The notes under the pieces were generated by a model. That model was not told where the DNA came from and made no database searches. It saw nothing but the letters and a program-made list of their open reading frames with translations. A DNA stretch of 64,000 nt, taken from positions 205,106 to 269,105 of the forward strand of contig QANY01013389.1 of NCBI GenBank assembly GCA_003255025.1. The letters run 5' to 3'. A program made the translations under genes and the position numbers. This document shows positions 46,385 through 57,660 of the stretch, one piece after another. How positions within the stretch are numbered: position 1 is the first letter of the stretch; each line of letters starts with the position of its first letter. Origin of the DNA: Datisca glomerata (taxonomy: Eukaryota > Streptophyta > Magnoliopsida > Cucurbitales > Datiscaceae).

Positions 46385-46690
46385 GGTTCCTTTATCCTGT
46401 TTTCTGCTCGAAATTCCCGTCTTCACATACTTATGCATTTGTTAAAGTTTCACATTCTGTTTTCATCTTATTTGATCATTTTCGCTTTCACGTAGTTAGG
46501 CATTTGTCCGCTTCACGTCCTGTTTCCAACTTATTTGATCGTTCTCGCTTTCACGTACTTCGGCGTTTGTCCGCTTCACGTCCCATTTTCACTTTGTTTA
46601 GTCATTACCATTTTCGTGTATTTAGGTGTTTGTTAGGGCTTCTCGTTTTGTTTCCACCTTATCTTGATTTTTCCCGTTTGCTCATACTTC
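46385..46690 (-). repeat. ~63 bp minisatellite in Tat-B
   Basis: Four units with TTTCGCTTTCACGTA, TTAGGCATTTGTCCGCTTCA and CGTCCTGTTTCCAACTTATT. The 129-codon plus-strand frame here (46336-46725) is its translation. I do not treat it as a gene. Confidence 0.85.
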
Positions 46691-46724
46691 CGTTTTCTCA
46701 TACCTCTTTATTTTCCACATTTTA

Positions 46725-47065
46725 GAGAGGGATTCTTCTGCTCTCAAGGGCTTAGGCGATAAGACCGTCGACCTTTTGAGTTCCACGTTTTAAAGAGAAA
46801 TCATCCCTACTCTCAAGGGTTTAGGCCATAAGATTTCTGACTTTTAGTTTTCAAATTGTAGGGTTAATATTTTCCCATTCCCAAGAACTTAGGCCAAAAG
46901 ATCGTCGACCTTTATTTTCTTACATTTTAGAGAACAAGTTTCCCCGTTCCTCAAGGCTTAGGTCACAAGACTATCGACCTTTAGTTTCTACATTTTAGGG
47001 AACATGTTTCGTCGTTCCCAAGAGCTTAGGCTACAAGACCACCGACCTTTAGTTTTCACATTTTA
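46725..47065 (-). repeat. ~68 bp minisatellite after Tat-B integrase
   Basis: Five units with CTCAAGGGCTTAGG, CATAAGACCGTCGACCTTTA and ACATTTTAGAGA. It holds the same post-pol position as the 60 bp array of Tat-A but a different unit. Confidence 0.85.
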
Positions 47066-47177
47066 TCAAAGAGAAGAGAGGAGAATTAACACAAGATTTT
47101 ACGTGGAAAACCCCTTGCGGGGAGAAAAAACCACGGGAAGAATTATTCATTTTAAAAATGTTCAAAAAAGAAAAAAC

Positions 47178-48310
47178 TTAAACAAAGTAATTTTTCAAGT
47201 GGACAGCATTCCACGGTTTTGCCAAGTCTTTCCTTCCTCAGTCGCCAGGTAATAGTAACCACCGCCGCCTATTCCCTTAACGATGTATGGTACTTCCCAG
47301 GTTGGTCTGAGCTTCCCTTCCATTTGAAAGATCTTTTTCAGCATTAATTCCCCTTCTTGGAACTCCCTTCTTTTGATTCTCTTCCGGAAGTAAGCCTTCC
47401 TTTTCTAGTTTAGCTAGCCATTCAGACTAAAATTGCCTCTATCTTTTCTTCTAGTAGATCATGGTTTTTTTAATAGCTCCTCATTTTGCTGTCCATTTGG
47501 CTTCGATCTTATAGTCGAGCTTCCTATTCCAACTGGTATTACTACTTTTGTTCCATATGTCAAAGTGAATGGTGTTTCGCCTGTTGCCTCTCCAGGAGTC
47601 ATTATGTATGCCTACAGTACTGCCGGGAGTTCTTCTACCCATCAGCCTTTAGCCAATTCTAGTCATTTTTTCATACTATCGAGTATAATTCGGTTGGATC
47701 TCTCGGCTTGCCATCCCTTGTGGGTAATATAAAGTGGAGAAACGATTAGTGAGTTTCAAGTCTTCACATATAATTTTCACCATTTTACCCGTGAACTGAA
47801 GTCCATTGTCAGATATAAGGACTTGTCGGATCCCCTACCGACATACTATATTTTTCCATAGAAATCCTCTCACTTCTCCTTCATAAATCTTCTTGAATGC
47901 TTCACCTTCGATCTACTTTGTGAAACATTTCTGAGCGGGAGCCATTGGGAGTGGCCATGGACTGGCCATGGTATTTAGCTCGTCGGAGGCCTTCTTGATA
48001 GCAGGTGCAGATCTTTGGAATTTGTCACACATCTTTACGTATTGCTTGGCGTCCTGATGTATTTTTGGTCAATAATACCCCTCATTCAATATTGTGTGCC
48101 AAGGACCTGCCCTGGTATGGTTTCCACACACCCCTTCGTGTATTTCTACCAGCACATATTGGGCTTCCTTCTCCAACATACATTTAAAAAAAAAGACTTG
48201 AAAATGATCGTTCATACAACATATTGTTGATTAAACAGTACCTGGTGCTTTATTGCTGAATTTTCTTTACATGAAGCTAGTCATCCAGAAGTACTCCTTC
48301 TTTCAGGCAG
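47178..48310 (-). pseudogene. pol: Tat-B integrase
   Basis: The zinc-binding part reads EIHEGVCGNHTRA and AKQYVKMCDKF. The core shows IEGEAFKKIYEGEVRGFLWK and ISDNGLQFTGKMVK, with the second catalytic Asp present. The first catalytic block (TDYFTKW in relatives) is damaged: after PLPMAPAQK the sequence jumps to FTK, losing several codons. The end is NAVHLKNYFV with a stop at 47178-47180, like NTIHLKK of Tat-A. Several frameshifts near 47450-47800. Inactive. Confidence 0.82.
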
Positions 48311-48319
48311 CAAATCACA

Positions 48320-48840
48320 TCATCTTACCAGCTTGGATCCTTCACAATTTCCATATCTGCTACTTCCTTTGTTGTGAGACATGATGGTTTTTCGAGAAAG
48401 TCGATAGGCATATTCCACTTACGTGAGAGTTGTAGCGAAGATCCTAGATTTGCCAATGCATTCGCGTGTCCTTTCTCCATTCTTGGGACTTGATGGATTT
48501 CGTAACTCTTCAACTGGTTCAATAGTTCTTTTACCCGTTGTAAATAACTGATCATTCTTTCATCTTTCATCATGAATTCTCGTGTGGCCTATTTCACAAC
48601 TAGCATCGAATCGCATAATACTTTTACTTCATTTACCTCCAATTCCCGTAGTAAGGAGATTCCTCCTATCAAAGCTTCATATTCTGCCTTATTGTTCAAG
48701 GCATTGAACTCAAATGAAATGGGGTGCTCTAGTGTTTCACCAAACGGAGTCTGTAGCACAACTCCCACTCTGACTCCCTTATTCTTTGAGGCTCCATCGA
48801 TGTAAAGCTTCCATGTTCCACTTCCAATGGTCTATGGTTC
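48320..48840 (-). pseudogene. pol: Tat-B second (archaeal-type) RNase H
   Basis: The frame reads TWKLYIDGASKNKGVRVGVV, FGETLEHPISFEFNALNN, KAEYEALIGGISLLRELEVN, VLCDSMLVVK, a stop, then TREFMMKDERMISYLQRVKE. The Asp, Glu and Asp active-site positions are all kept. The single stop (near 48590) and downstream LGSSLQLSRKWNMPIDFLEK make it a lightly damaged copy. It lies between the Ty3-type RNase H and integrase, as in Tat-A. Confidence 0.87.
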
Positions 48841-48939
48841 GTTATCGGCTTCTTCACTATTGTCAGCAGTGAAATCAGCTATGAAGACCGCTACTTGCCC
48901 TTTAATTAACGTCATAGGCTCGTAATATTTTTTCTATTA

Positions 48940-49290
48940 ACTTAATTCTATCAATCATTTTTCCATTTTCCCGCTGACCTCAGGTGAATGTAGGAGGATT
49001 CTGATCGGTGAATCCATTAGCACATTTATGCTATGTGCTTGAAAGTAGGGCCTTAGTTTCCGTGCTGCCACCACGATGACCAGTATTAGTTTCTCTATTC
49101 TTTTATAATGGGTCTCACCCACTACCAAGCTTTTGCTTACAAAGTACACTGGCTCTTGTCTTCTTTTTTCTTCTCTAATCAAAACAGCGATGACAATTGT
49201 CTGCGACACGGCTACATATAAGAACAACAGTTTTCTAGGTTTTGTTTTGACAAAAATAATGGAGTCAACAAACATTCATTGATCTTTTTA
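48940..49290 (-). pseudogene. pol: Tat-B Ty3-type RNase H
   Basis: A 106-codon open stretch (48955-49275) contains LLFLYVAVSQTIVIAVLIRE, EPVYFVSKSLVVGETHYKRI and VVAARKLRPYFQAHSINVLM. The first catalytic Asp position is Ala (YVAVS; YVDVS in Tat-A). The domain is therefore probably non-catalytic and acts as a structural tether, with the archaeal-type RNase H doing the cutting. The role is inferred from what is known of Tat elements. Confidence 0.82.
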
Positions 49291-49299
49291 AGAGCTTCT

Positions 49300-50110
49300 T
49301 CACACTCTTCATCCCATCCGTCTGTGGAGTTTTTTTCTTAATTTTGTAAAGAAGGGTTTGCATTTGTCAGTTGATCTTAAAAAGAACCTGTTTAGCTCGC
49401 TAATCTCCCAGTCGGACCTTGTATTTTTTTTTGGTTTTGAGGGGATCTCATATCCATTATGGCCTTCACCTGGTCCGGGTTGACTTCAATTTCCTCGTTG
49501 TGTGACCAAGTGTCCTAAGAATTTTTCTGCTGCCACTCCGAAGGTGTATTTCTCCAAATTCAATTTCATGGAGCTTCCCCTCAAGATTGAGAAAGCTTCA
49601 TTGGGATATTTGATGTGATCTTCATATTTACAACTCTTAACTAGCATATCATCCATATAGACCTCCATGATTTTCCCAATAAATTCTCAGAAGATTTTGT
49701 TCACCAACCTCTGGTAACTAGCACCTGCATTTTTAAACCAAAAGGCTAATCTCTGTAACAAAAAATATCATGTTCAGTTATGAAAGAAGTCTTTTCCTGA
49801 TCAGATTGGAACATTTTCACCTGGTTATATCCAGAGAAGGTATCCATTAGCTTAGGATCTCGTGTCCCGAAGTGGCATCAACCATCTGATCTATCTCGGC
49901 AGTGGATATTCGTCTTTGGGGCAGGCTTTATTCAGTTCTGTTAAATCTATGCAAATTCTCCATTTTGTGTTCTTCTTCTTAACCATGACAATGTTTACAA
50001 GCCACTCTGGGTAATATACTTCCCTGATAAAGCCAACTTTTAGCAACTTGTCGACTTCTTCTTTAATAGCCATGTTTCATTCTGACGCCAAACTCATTTT
50101 CCATTGCTTT
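49300..50110 (-). pseudogene. pol: Tat-B reverse transcriptase
   Basis: Open pieces give MAIKEEVDKLLKVGFIREVY, YPEWLVNIVMVKKKNTKWRI, CIDLTELNKACPKDEYPLPR and, at 49486-49668, MEVYMDDMLVKSCKYEDHIK and EKYTFGVAAEKFLGHLVTQR. The catalytic motif is YMDD (YVDD in Tat-A). Frameshifts at about 49880 and 49740 interrupt the palm, and the thumb breaks after 49486. Domain order and wording are as in Tat-A. Confidence 0.88.
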
Positions 50111-50479
50111 ACTGGCCTGACAGTAGAATCAATATTTAGTTTATGGCATATTATATTTTCAGGTATACCTGGCATCTCCTGGGCTGTGTTTGCAAAGGTA
50201 TCCTTATTTTATTGAAGAAATTCTATCAGCCACTCTTTTTCTGTCTGTTCTAGGTGGGTCCCAAAGTTAGTTGTCTTCTTTTTTTTTCCAAGCAAACGAG
50301 TTCGGTTTCTTCAGCTGCCTCATACCTTGGTCCCACCTGCCTATCTTCCTATAATTGCTATTGTTCCGTAGTAACCATTATCTCAGCAATCATTAGCTCA
50401 TCCACTTATTTACTGTTCATTTTTCTTTTCACTGAGTCTAACGCGGTCATTGCACAGATCTGAGCCGCTGCCTAATCTA

Positions 50480-50960
50480 CCCTGGTGGTCTTTATCTCTT
50501 CTGGAGACTGGTACTTCAATACTTGGAAGAATTTTGACGATCAGCTCTCATGTTATGTAACTAGGTTCTTCCTAAGATGGTGTTATAGGGAGATGACGTG
50601 TCCAATACTACAAGTTCTGTGAGATAGTTGTAAGGCTCAACGTTCACGGGAAGAACTACAATTACCTCCGAGTAACTAATTGCTCCGCTGAAGCCTATCA
50701 ACGATTGTGGGGGCCCTTGCAACTGCATATTTCCTATGGCCATCTTCTCAAGCGTGGATCGGGTTAGGACATTGACGGCACTCCCGTCATCAATCAACAC
50801 CCTTCTTAATAAGCAATTCTCGACTTGGATTAAAATGACTAGGGCGTCGTTATGGCACTCATCATGCTTCGAGTCCAGGTCATCAAATATCAATGGTAGG
50901 CTTTCGCTATCATTTGACGTGTTTCCCCGCTCTCAGTATTCCTCCAACATTGGTTTCTTA
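50480..50960 (-). pseudogene. pol: Tat-B aspartic protease
   Basis: A 110-codon open stretch (50561-50893) holds MIFDDLDSKHDECHNDALVI, LIQVENCLLRRVLIDDGSAV, NVLTRSTLEKMAIGNMQLQG and SSPYNTILGRT. The active-site loop is DDGSA, as in Tat-A, in place of the common D-T/S-G. It aligns with 9480-9900 of Tat-A along its whole length and is the best-preserved protease here. Confidence 0.85.
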
Positions 50961-51149
50961 TAGTACATTTCCCTATCCTTTCTACTGGTTCCTTCATGCT
51001 CGGTTAATGCAATGATGGTGTCAACGATCCGAAGTGGTTGTTTCCTATTGTCTTGTTTCTCTTCATCTCAGGTCTCCTTTTCTTTTTCCCATCTCGATTC
51101 CTCCCTTTTCACATATTGATTAATATACACTTCTTTGACTAATTTCTCT

Positions 51150-52505
51150 ACATAGTCCTTCAGTTGGAAGTAGTCTTTCATGTAATGCCTGCTGCTTTTG
51201 TCATACGAGCAGTACTTATCCTTATCCTTGTAATGCGGCTCCTTTGTAAGAATGGTTGGTCTCTTTAGCCATTGTTTGGTTTTTTGTCATATCGAGGAAT
51301 TGGTTTATCGACGCTGTTAATGGAGTATAAACCTTGTCCCTGGGATGGACCTCATCCGAATATTTTCTCTGGTTCTCAATTCTGTCTCATTTAATGTAAC
51401 CTCATTCTTCATCATTTTCCGTCTTCTAAGTCCTTTTTCTATCAGTTCTGCGGATTTCTTTTTCTTTTCGGGGCTCATCATTCCTCTTTTCCGTTAGTTT
51501 TAACAAGCTTTTCTTTTTCTCTTCCACCGTGATGTAGGCATGTGCCCATTGGAACGTCTCAGCCATGGTCAAAGGTTTTCCTTTTGATAGATCATCGAAG
51601 AGGGGTGAGTTCGGGTCTAGTCCTCATCTGAAAGCCATCCTGGCGACTCGATCATCGCAATTTTTTACCTTGGTCATTTCTTCATTAAACACATGGGTGT
51701 GTTCGCGCAAGGATTCTCCATTCTTGGCAGAGATGGTTAAAAGTTATTTCGAATCTTCCATCACTGTTCGGTACGTGGAGTATTGTTCTAAAAACACAGT
51801 GGACATGATAGTTAAGTTAGTAATTGACTGAGAGGGAATGAAATGATACAATTTTAGAGTCGTCTCATCAAGGCTAGTGATGCAACGCCATGACTTGTTT
51901 GAATCATCTAAGATGGTCCACGGGATCAGACTTTCCCTCATAACACTTGAACTTTGGCGCCACAAACTTCCTTGGTACCGGCACCATTAGTATTTATGGA
52001 CTAAGTTAAGTACGAGGGAGTGACTCGAGGTCAGCCTTTTCGCACTCCTCAGGTTACCGAGCTCCATCATCTTGCTTTCTAGCATCTCCTTTATTGCCTC
52101 TTTGGTCATGACCTTCGGAGGACGTGGTTCTTCCGCTGCCCCTCTTGTGTGAAGTTGAGACTAGATTCCTGCGTCCTTATCTCGCACATTCTGACTATTC
52201 TCATTGTAGTCTTGTCTGGTTTCTCACCCGGTTTCCTCAGAACAGATCTCCCGTTCTTCGTGATTAGTTTGTTGAGTCACCTCCGCTCTTGCATGTGCAA
52301 CTTCCCTTTGTGTAGTATTGAATTGGTCTTGCATGGTATGTCAAGCCATGCGTAATGCTTCAACGTTCATATGCTCCATCTCATGCATCTCGTTCATGAT
52401 CATTTGGAGCATCTCTGTCGGCGGAAGAGGTTAATTGACATTCTCATCCCCATTCCTGATTTCGTTTCCCTCGTTGAGGGCGGTGTTCGACCTAGTTCTA
52501 GGCAT
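51150..52505 (-). pseudogene. gag: Tat-B gag
   Basis: The ATG at 52505 starts MPRTRSNTALNEGNEIRNGD, matching the Tat-A gag start. An MLQMIMNEMHEMEHMNVEAL helix and an HTMQDQFNTTQREVAHARAE helix follow. The core has YHFIPSQSITNLTIMSTVFL and EQYSTYRTVMEDSK, and the C-terminal part has KYCSYDKSSRHYMKDYFQLK, a degenerate zinc-knuckle region, near 51190. Stops near 52430 and 52355 and several shifts break it. The gag start occurs only once, unlike in Tat-A. Confidence 0.82.
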
Positions 52506-52543
52506 TGTTCAATTTTTGAGAGGTTATTTTCTTGAGGCTTTTT

Positions 52544-52570
52544 CTCAGCTATCAATAAAATCACCAAAAT
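52544..52570 (-). promoter_or_regulatory. Tat-B primer-site/leader motif
   Basis: The minus strand reads TTTTGGTGATTTTATTGATA then GCTGAG, a decayed form of the Tat-A/LARD motif, between LTR and gag. Confidence 0.55.
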
Positions 52571-54757
52571 TTAAATGATTTTTCTCTCTCACGAAAAATA
52601 ATAAGAAGCTTGAGAGAATGAAAACGGTGAACAAGATGTAACATAGTTTGTATATAATTTTCTATATCTCCATGAATGCTACAATTGGCCTTCATTTATA
52701 GACTTTTTACAGAATCTGATATCACATTTTTAATAATGGAATCACTACAAAAATAGTGGAGTATATTCCTATATCTAAGGATTTCTGGCTTGATATTACG
52801 AGATATTCCCGTTTTAGGTAAGATTCAGCTTCGCTTTAGGGATCGACCAATATTCCTTAAAATTTAGAGTAAATCTCTCCATTGGATGACCTTCACTACA
52901 AGAAAACCCATTTTTAGCCACGTAAGTAGATTCGCCAGGAAAGGCCCATTTTTAGTGACCAACTTGAATGTTGGTTGCCAAAGGCAACCTACTGTGACTC
53001 ATTTCTTGCGCGTCGCAATATATTTTATCAGGAAGGAAACACACCAATTTTTTCAAGCGTTTCACCGATGAATATTTTGAATTCGTCGGTAAAGGACAAC
53101 TTTTATCAAGGAAACAATAAATTGGTCGGTAAAAGCTGTGCTTTTATCGATGAATGTTTTTATTTTATCAGTAAACGTTTCCTTAGCCTTGTTAAAACAC
53201 CGTTGTTTTAACAAGAGTTTTGTACACAACAGAAACCCTCAACAGAGAGCTTCCCCATTCAACCTCCCCCCCCCCGCTCGACAAAGCTCCTCTGTTTTTC
53301 ACCGATCGTCACCAACAATTTGTTTCCTAGGCGAGCTTCACGCTGAGCTTCCACAACAGACTTCCCCAGTGAGCTTCAAAGCTCATCATCATCATTTTGA
53401 GCTCTTGCTCTCTAAGAGTTAGGTCTGTGATTTTAGGTAATTTGATTTCATTTCTATTTGTTCTCTATTTTTATGGTTCGCATTCATCAACCCTGTATAT
53501 TGTTACAGCTGTTGTCTGATATCCTTTTGTTTCAGAGTAGGTGTTTTGATGCCCAACATATTATCTTTCTTCAGCTTATAGTAATTTTGAACCTGCGCTT
53601 GATGATATAAAATTTAGCTAAACTGAAAAGCTCACGGAAGATAAAGCAATCAGATGATTCTTGGCATGATTCTTGATAATATCTCTACCTCTATAGAAGA
53701 TTCAAAGAAACTAAGTTCAACTTTAAGTTATTTTCTATAAATGTAATTACTATTAATGTGAAAATGGTACTATGAAATTGATAAATAAATTATTTTATTT
53801 ATCAATTTCATAAATTGTTAAATAGATATTTTATTTTTCCTTATATAGAGAGATTAGGAATGGACAAAAGCAGCATGTGCACTTGCACTGTCTCTGTAGA
53901 GAAATTATTAATAACGAAGGCCAAAATATGACTCTACCAGTTTTATATAATGAATCACCTTTATATAAGTTTTTCTTATATAGAGAGATTGGAATGGATA
54001 AAAATAGCACATGCACTTTCTTAGTGTCTATGTTATAATTTTGATAAGTACAAGTACACCATTATTGAATTTATTTTTTCTTTGGTTGATCAAACTAATA
54101 TTTCCTTAAGAATATGGATGGGTGTAATTGGTTTCATGGATTCATAGTTCTTTCAAAAAATTCATTTGTAACTTAAAAAAACATCTAAACATCTTTTTTT
54201 TTCTTCAATGACTAGAAGGGTTCTTCTAGGAATCCACGTAATCCTATTTACTACTATATATTTGATGAAGTTATTTGACTAAAAAATTTATTGAGTTTCT
54301 TAGTCGATAAAAGGCCGTCCAGAATATCTATAATGTATAATTTATTCAAAGGTAATAGGCTTTGAGAAATGGTTTTTTTGTTGTTGTTAGGTAAAAGAAT
54401 TTATTTATAAATGTTTTTACTTGATAATAGTAGATGACAACTAGAAATATGTGCATCAAGAATAACAAAATATCTGAAACACGAGATTAATTAGTATTGA
54501 TACAAGTGATTTCAAAATAATAGTATGTGTTAGTACAAATATAATATTGATAACGAGTAATGGTTTAGCGATCTAAAGAAAAATATGTGAACATAACCCT
54601 TCTATTTATAACTATTTTTTTTATCATGCACTGAAATCATCTCTGTTTCTGATTTCAGTTTCACTCTTAATTAACTTTACATTTTAATCTCTTTAATTTA
54701 GGGATATTTTGTTGAGAGTTTCTCTAAATAGTTATTTAATTTACAGAGTTTCAAAAA

Positions 54758-55129
54758 ATGGACAAGAGTTGGATAAAAAATCCTAATAGATTGTCCAAGG
54801 AGTATATTGATGCTATTTCACAGTTTATGAGTGTGGCCAATAATTATCTCAATGTAGAGGGGAAAACTCATTGTTCATGTAAAAAATATATTAATTCAAG
54901 ACAATTGTCTTTAATAGAAGTTAAAATGCATTTGTGCTAATATGGAATGGCATTGGGCTATGATCGTTGGGTGTTTCATGGTGAAAAGATACAAAGACAT
55001 CACCATCCACCAAATATGGAGATGAATAGGACTACATCTCACCTTGGTAGTGATGATGATGGTGATGAGATGAGAGAAATGTTAGACAACATGTGTGATT
55101 TTGTTTGGATGGAGATGAATGGTGAATGA
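54758..55129 (+). pseudogene. CACTA transposase-associated N-terminal domain
   Basis: After a splice-acceptor-like TTTACAG the ATG at 54758 opens MDKSWIKNPNRLSKEYIDAI, then EGKTHCSCKKYINSRQLSLI and EVKMHLC. A single in-frame stop (54938-54940) is followed by GYDRWVFHGE and an acidic tail (LGSDDDGDEMREMLDNM). This is the domain found at the N-terminus of TNP2-type transposases of plant CACTA elements, with its Cys/His cluster partly kept. The large catalytic region that should follow is missing. Confidence 0.85.
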
Positions 55130-55480
55130 GTTGGAGAGGATAATACTGAAAGAATACATTTCATTGTCTGAAGATAATAGTATTAGTTTGAATGTGTGTG
55201 TGGGTGTGGGGGGAGGGCTTATCACCTTATATCTGAGTGTGCTAGATGATTTTTGAATACCTTCTGATTGATGCTCATTGTCTAAATATAATAGTGTTAG
55301 TTTCAATGTGTGTGTGGGGGGGGGGGGGGGGNNNNNNNNNNNNNNGGGGGGGGGGGGGGGGGGGGCTTATCACCTTATATATGAGAATGTTAGATAATTT
55401 TTGAATACTTTCTAATTGATACTCATTGTCTAAAAATAATAGTCAGTTTTAATTTGGAGGGGTTATCACTTTGAATCAGA
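55110..55480 (+). repeat. ~110 bp tandem repeat with poly(G) and small gap
   Basis: Three diverged copies of ATTGTCTAAAGATAATAGTG, TTTCAATGTGTGTGTGGG and GGGCTTATCACCTTATAT. In the second, a G tract of about 20 bases on each side borders a 14-base N run (55332-55345). Assembly across the G tract is doubtful. Confidence 0.8.
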
Positions 55481-55599
55481 TTTTGCTGGATGTTTTTTCA
55501 ATATTTTATGATTGATGAATATATTTATCTTGAATTTGGCTCATTCTGATGTTACATGTATGCATGTGTGCTTTACGGGATGAGCCTATCGCTAAGGAT

Positions 55600-55818
55600 T
55601 CCACACATCACTCTGAAGAAGAGATAGTTGAAGAAGTTCTCGGGTGAAATAAAGGTCTTGGACATGGAGCTCTACCCACATCTTCCAAGAAAAAGAGTCG
55701 AGTTGAAAATATAGAATTAAATAAACAAATAAAGTCGATGGACAGCCAACTACGAAGCTTACTCGCTTGGGCTCGTCAAAATGGGTTTCCACCTCCTGAC
55801 TCAACAGCAGAAACATGA
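55600..55818 (+). pseudogene. CACTA plant-transposase C-terminal fragment
   Basis: The plus frame gives EEEIVEEVLG, a stop, NKGLGHGALPTSSKKKSR, VENIELNKQIKSMDSQLRSL and LAWARQNGFPPPDS before a stop. This looks like the C-terminal tail of the second CACTA protein class (plant transposase, Ptta/En/Spm type), which ends in a short coiled coil. Nothing of the central region of that protein is present. Confidence 0.6.
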
Positions 55819-56570
55819 GCTTCAAAATATTTGTTAAGCTTTGTAGTTGTAACATCAAACTTTAAATACTTTTTTTTCTTTAGATACATTTCTGAACCAA
55901 ATTCTATAATGAATTATGATTCGGAGATTTTGTAATGAACTACTATTAATTTGTTACGTTACATATATTAATGATTAATATATGTATTTCTCAGAAAATT
56001 ATCGGGTTTAATAAACTTTCTGATGATATTAATCGCTATTACAGGTGTATAAGAAAAGTAAAAAATTCAGCATTTTTTTATTTACATTTTAGGAATGTAA
56101 AATTTGGTCGCCAAAAATATTTCGTGACAAAAAAATTGGTTGCAAAAGAGTTTAGGCGAAGAAGAGAAATATTGGTGGCAAAGGTCTTTGCGACGAAACT
56201 TTTTTTGTCGCGAAAGTTTTTTGTGACCAAATTTTATTTTCATCATGAAAAGCTTTTGCAACCAGTTTTTTTCGTCGCAAAAGGTCTAACGCGACGAGAT
56301 TCAATTTTCATCGTGAAAGACTTTCACTGACAAGGTGAAAGTGATGAGATTTACGACGAACATATGTTCGTCGCGTTAGACCTTTCGGAACCAAATGTAG
56401 GGGCTTTAGCGACCAATATTTTGATTAACGCTCCTCCGACTTGTTGTATTTGCTTGCCACGTGTCATGACCAATTTCCTTCTCGCAATCATCCAAACTGA
56501 TCTTATGACTACGACATGTTGTTCTTTCCTATGGTTCAGATCTTGTCACGCGTACTGTGATATTTAATCA

Positions 56571-57660
56571 CGTTCATATGCACAAAATTTCAGAACTAAA
56601 TCTAGACATTCAAAATAAATTGAGACATTCAAAATAAATTGAGACATTTAAACTCTTAGAAGTAAAATTCAGAAGCTATCAACATATTCATAAATAAAAT
56701 TTTAGTCAACACATAACAAGTTATAAACACAAAACAAACTACAAAAAAAACTTCACTTTTTATCATGGCATAACAAGCTATAAATTTTCAACACATAACA
56801 CAAGCTATAAACACAATATTCATATTGAAAATTTAGAAGTTAAATTAAAAATTTCAAAAATTGAATATGTTGAAATATACACACCTAGGATTTTGAGAGT
56901 CGAGAGTAGATCAGTCTTTTGGAAAGACGATATCAACCTGGGATAAAATCATCTTTCTAAAAGACGATCTACTCACGTCAACTCGAGAAATTGCGTCATC
57001 TAGAATTGTCTTTTCAAAAGTTGATTTTCAGTTGGCGTGTCAAAAACTACCTTGGAATTGGAATTAGTTTAAAAAATATCATATTTGTAACATTTAAAAA
57101 AACCTTAAAATGCTCAAAAATCTAATAACTGTAGATTAGATTAGTTATATACATAATTGTAATTAACTAATTGATGTATAATAATTTATAATTTTATCTT
57201 TTATCATTGAATAAAATGAATGATTTATGAATGGAAAATTTTTTTTGCAATTTTTTTTCCTGAAATTGACAGTCGTAAAGGTTGGAGGTCTTAGTTAGTT
57301 GCCTAATTAGCGCGTCACTCCCACTAATGAAAGTTGAAGAAAGATAGCTACACGGTTTTAAAGGGTGCTTTCAAAATTAGAAGTAGTGGGTCTAATTTCA
57401 TTACAAGTACCATTCTCACATATTTATTTGTGACATTTTCTTTGGATTTCAAATATATATATATATTAATCATAGTTTGATCTTTTTCTTTTGTCAAGTG
57501 TGAAACTGAGGTAGGATACGTGAAATCAAGGACGACACTACAAGGATTACATATGGTTTTAGATTCGAGTCAAACATTTTGGAAAATTCTTGGATCTTAA
57601 TTGAAGATTATAGATGAAATGAACAAAAAAAACGGAGAAAAGAAAAAGGAATGAGAAGAA
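56571..57660. other. Intergenic DNA right of Tat-B
   Basis: A 19-base unit (GACATTCAAAATAAATTGA) is doubled at 56603-56645. At 56905-57030 CTTTTGGAAAGACGA and GTCTTTTCAAAAG words recur, similar to those at 32480-32720 left of Tat-B. They may be the two halves of one older element. A short (AT)n lies near 57455. No gene seen. Confidence 0.4.

Larger units (their letters stand above)
52894..56419 (+). mobile_element. CACTA (En/Spm) transposon, non-autonomous
   Basis: It starts CACTACAAGAAAACCCATTT, the CACTA terminal repeat. Both ends carry subterminal repeats (GTCGGTAAA-type left, GTCGCAAAAG/GCGACGA-type right). Comparison with the intact LTR at 34389-34400 fixes the insertion after GACCTT. 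The three-base target site CTT appears as TTT on the right. The right terminal repeat (expected to end in GTAGTG) is missing, so the element ends at GCGACCAATAT. Inside are only an N-terminal transposase-associated domain and a C-terminal piece; the catalytic part of the transposase is absent. Confidence 0.88.
34071..56570 (-). mobile_element. Tat-clade Ty3/gypsy retrotransposon ('Tat-B'), with nested insertions
   Basis: LTR copies at 34071-34541 and 52576-56570 bracket, on the minus strand, gag (from 52505), protease, RT, two RNase H domains and integrase (ending 47178). Two minisatellites and an antisense ORF (35119-37116 on +) follow. Without the Ogre-type insertion (37175-46214) and the CACTA insertion (52894-56422) the element is about 10 kb. 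No target duplication could be read: CGTTC follows the right LTR, but GTAAA precedes the left. All frames have stops. The domain order and antisense ORF match Tat-A. Confidence 0.9.
52576..56570 (-). repeat. Tat-B 5' LTR, split by the CACTA element
   Basis: Parts 52576-52893 and 56420-56570 together correspond to 34071-34541. The minus strand starts TGATTAAATATCACAG and ends AAAAATCA. Confidence 0.85.

Noticed and set aside
46336..46725. 129-codon plus-strand frame
   Set aside because: Translation of a 63 base tandem repeat on the strand opposite to Tat-B. No recognisable protein.
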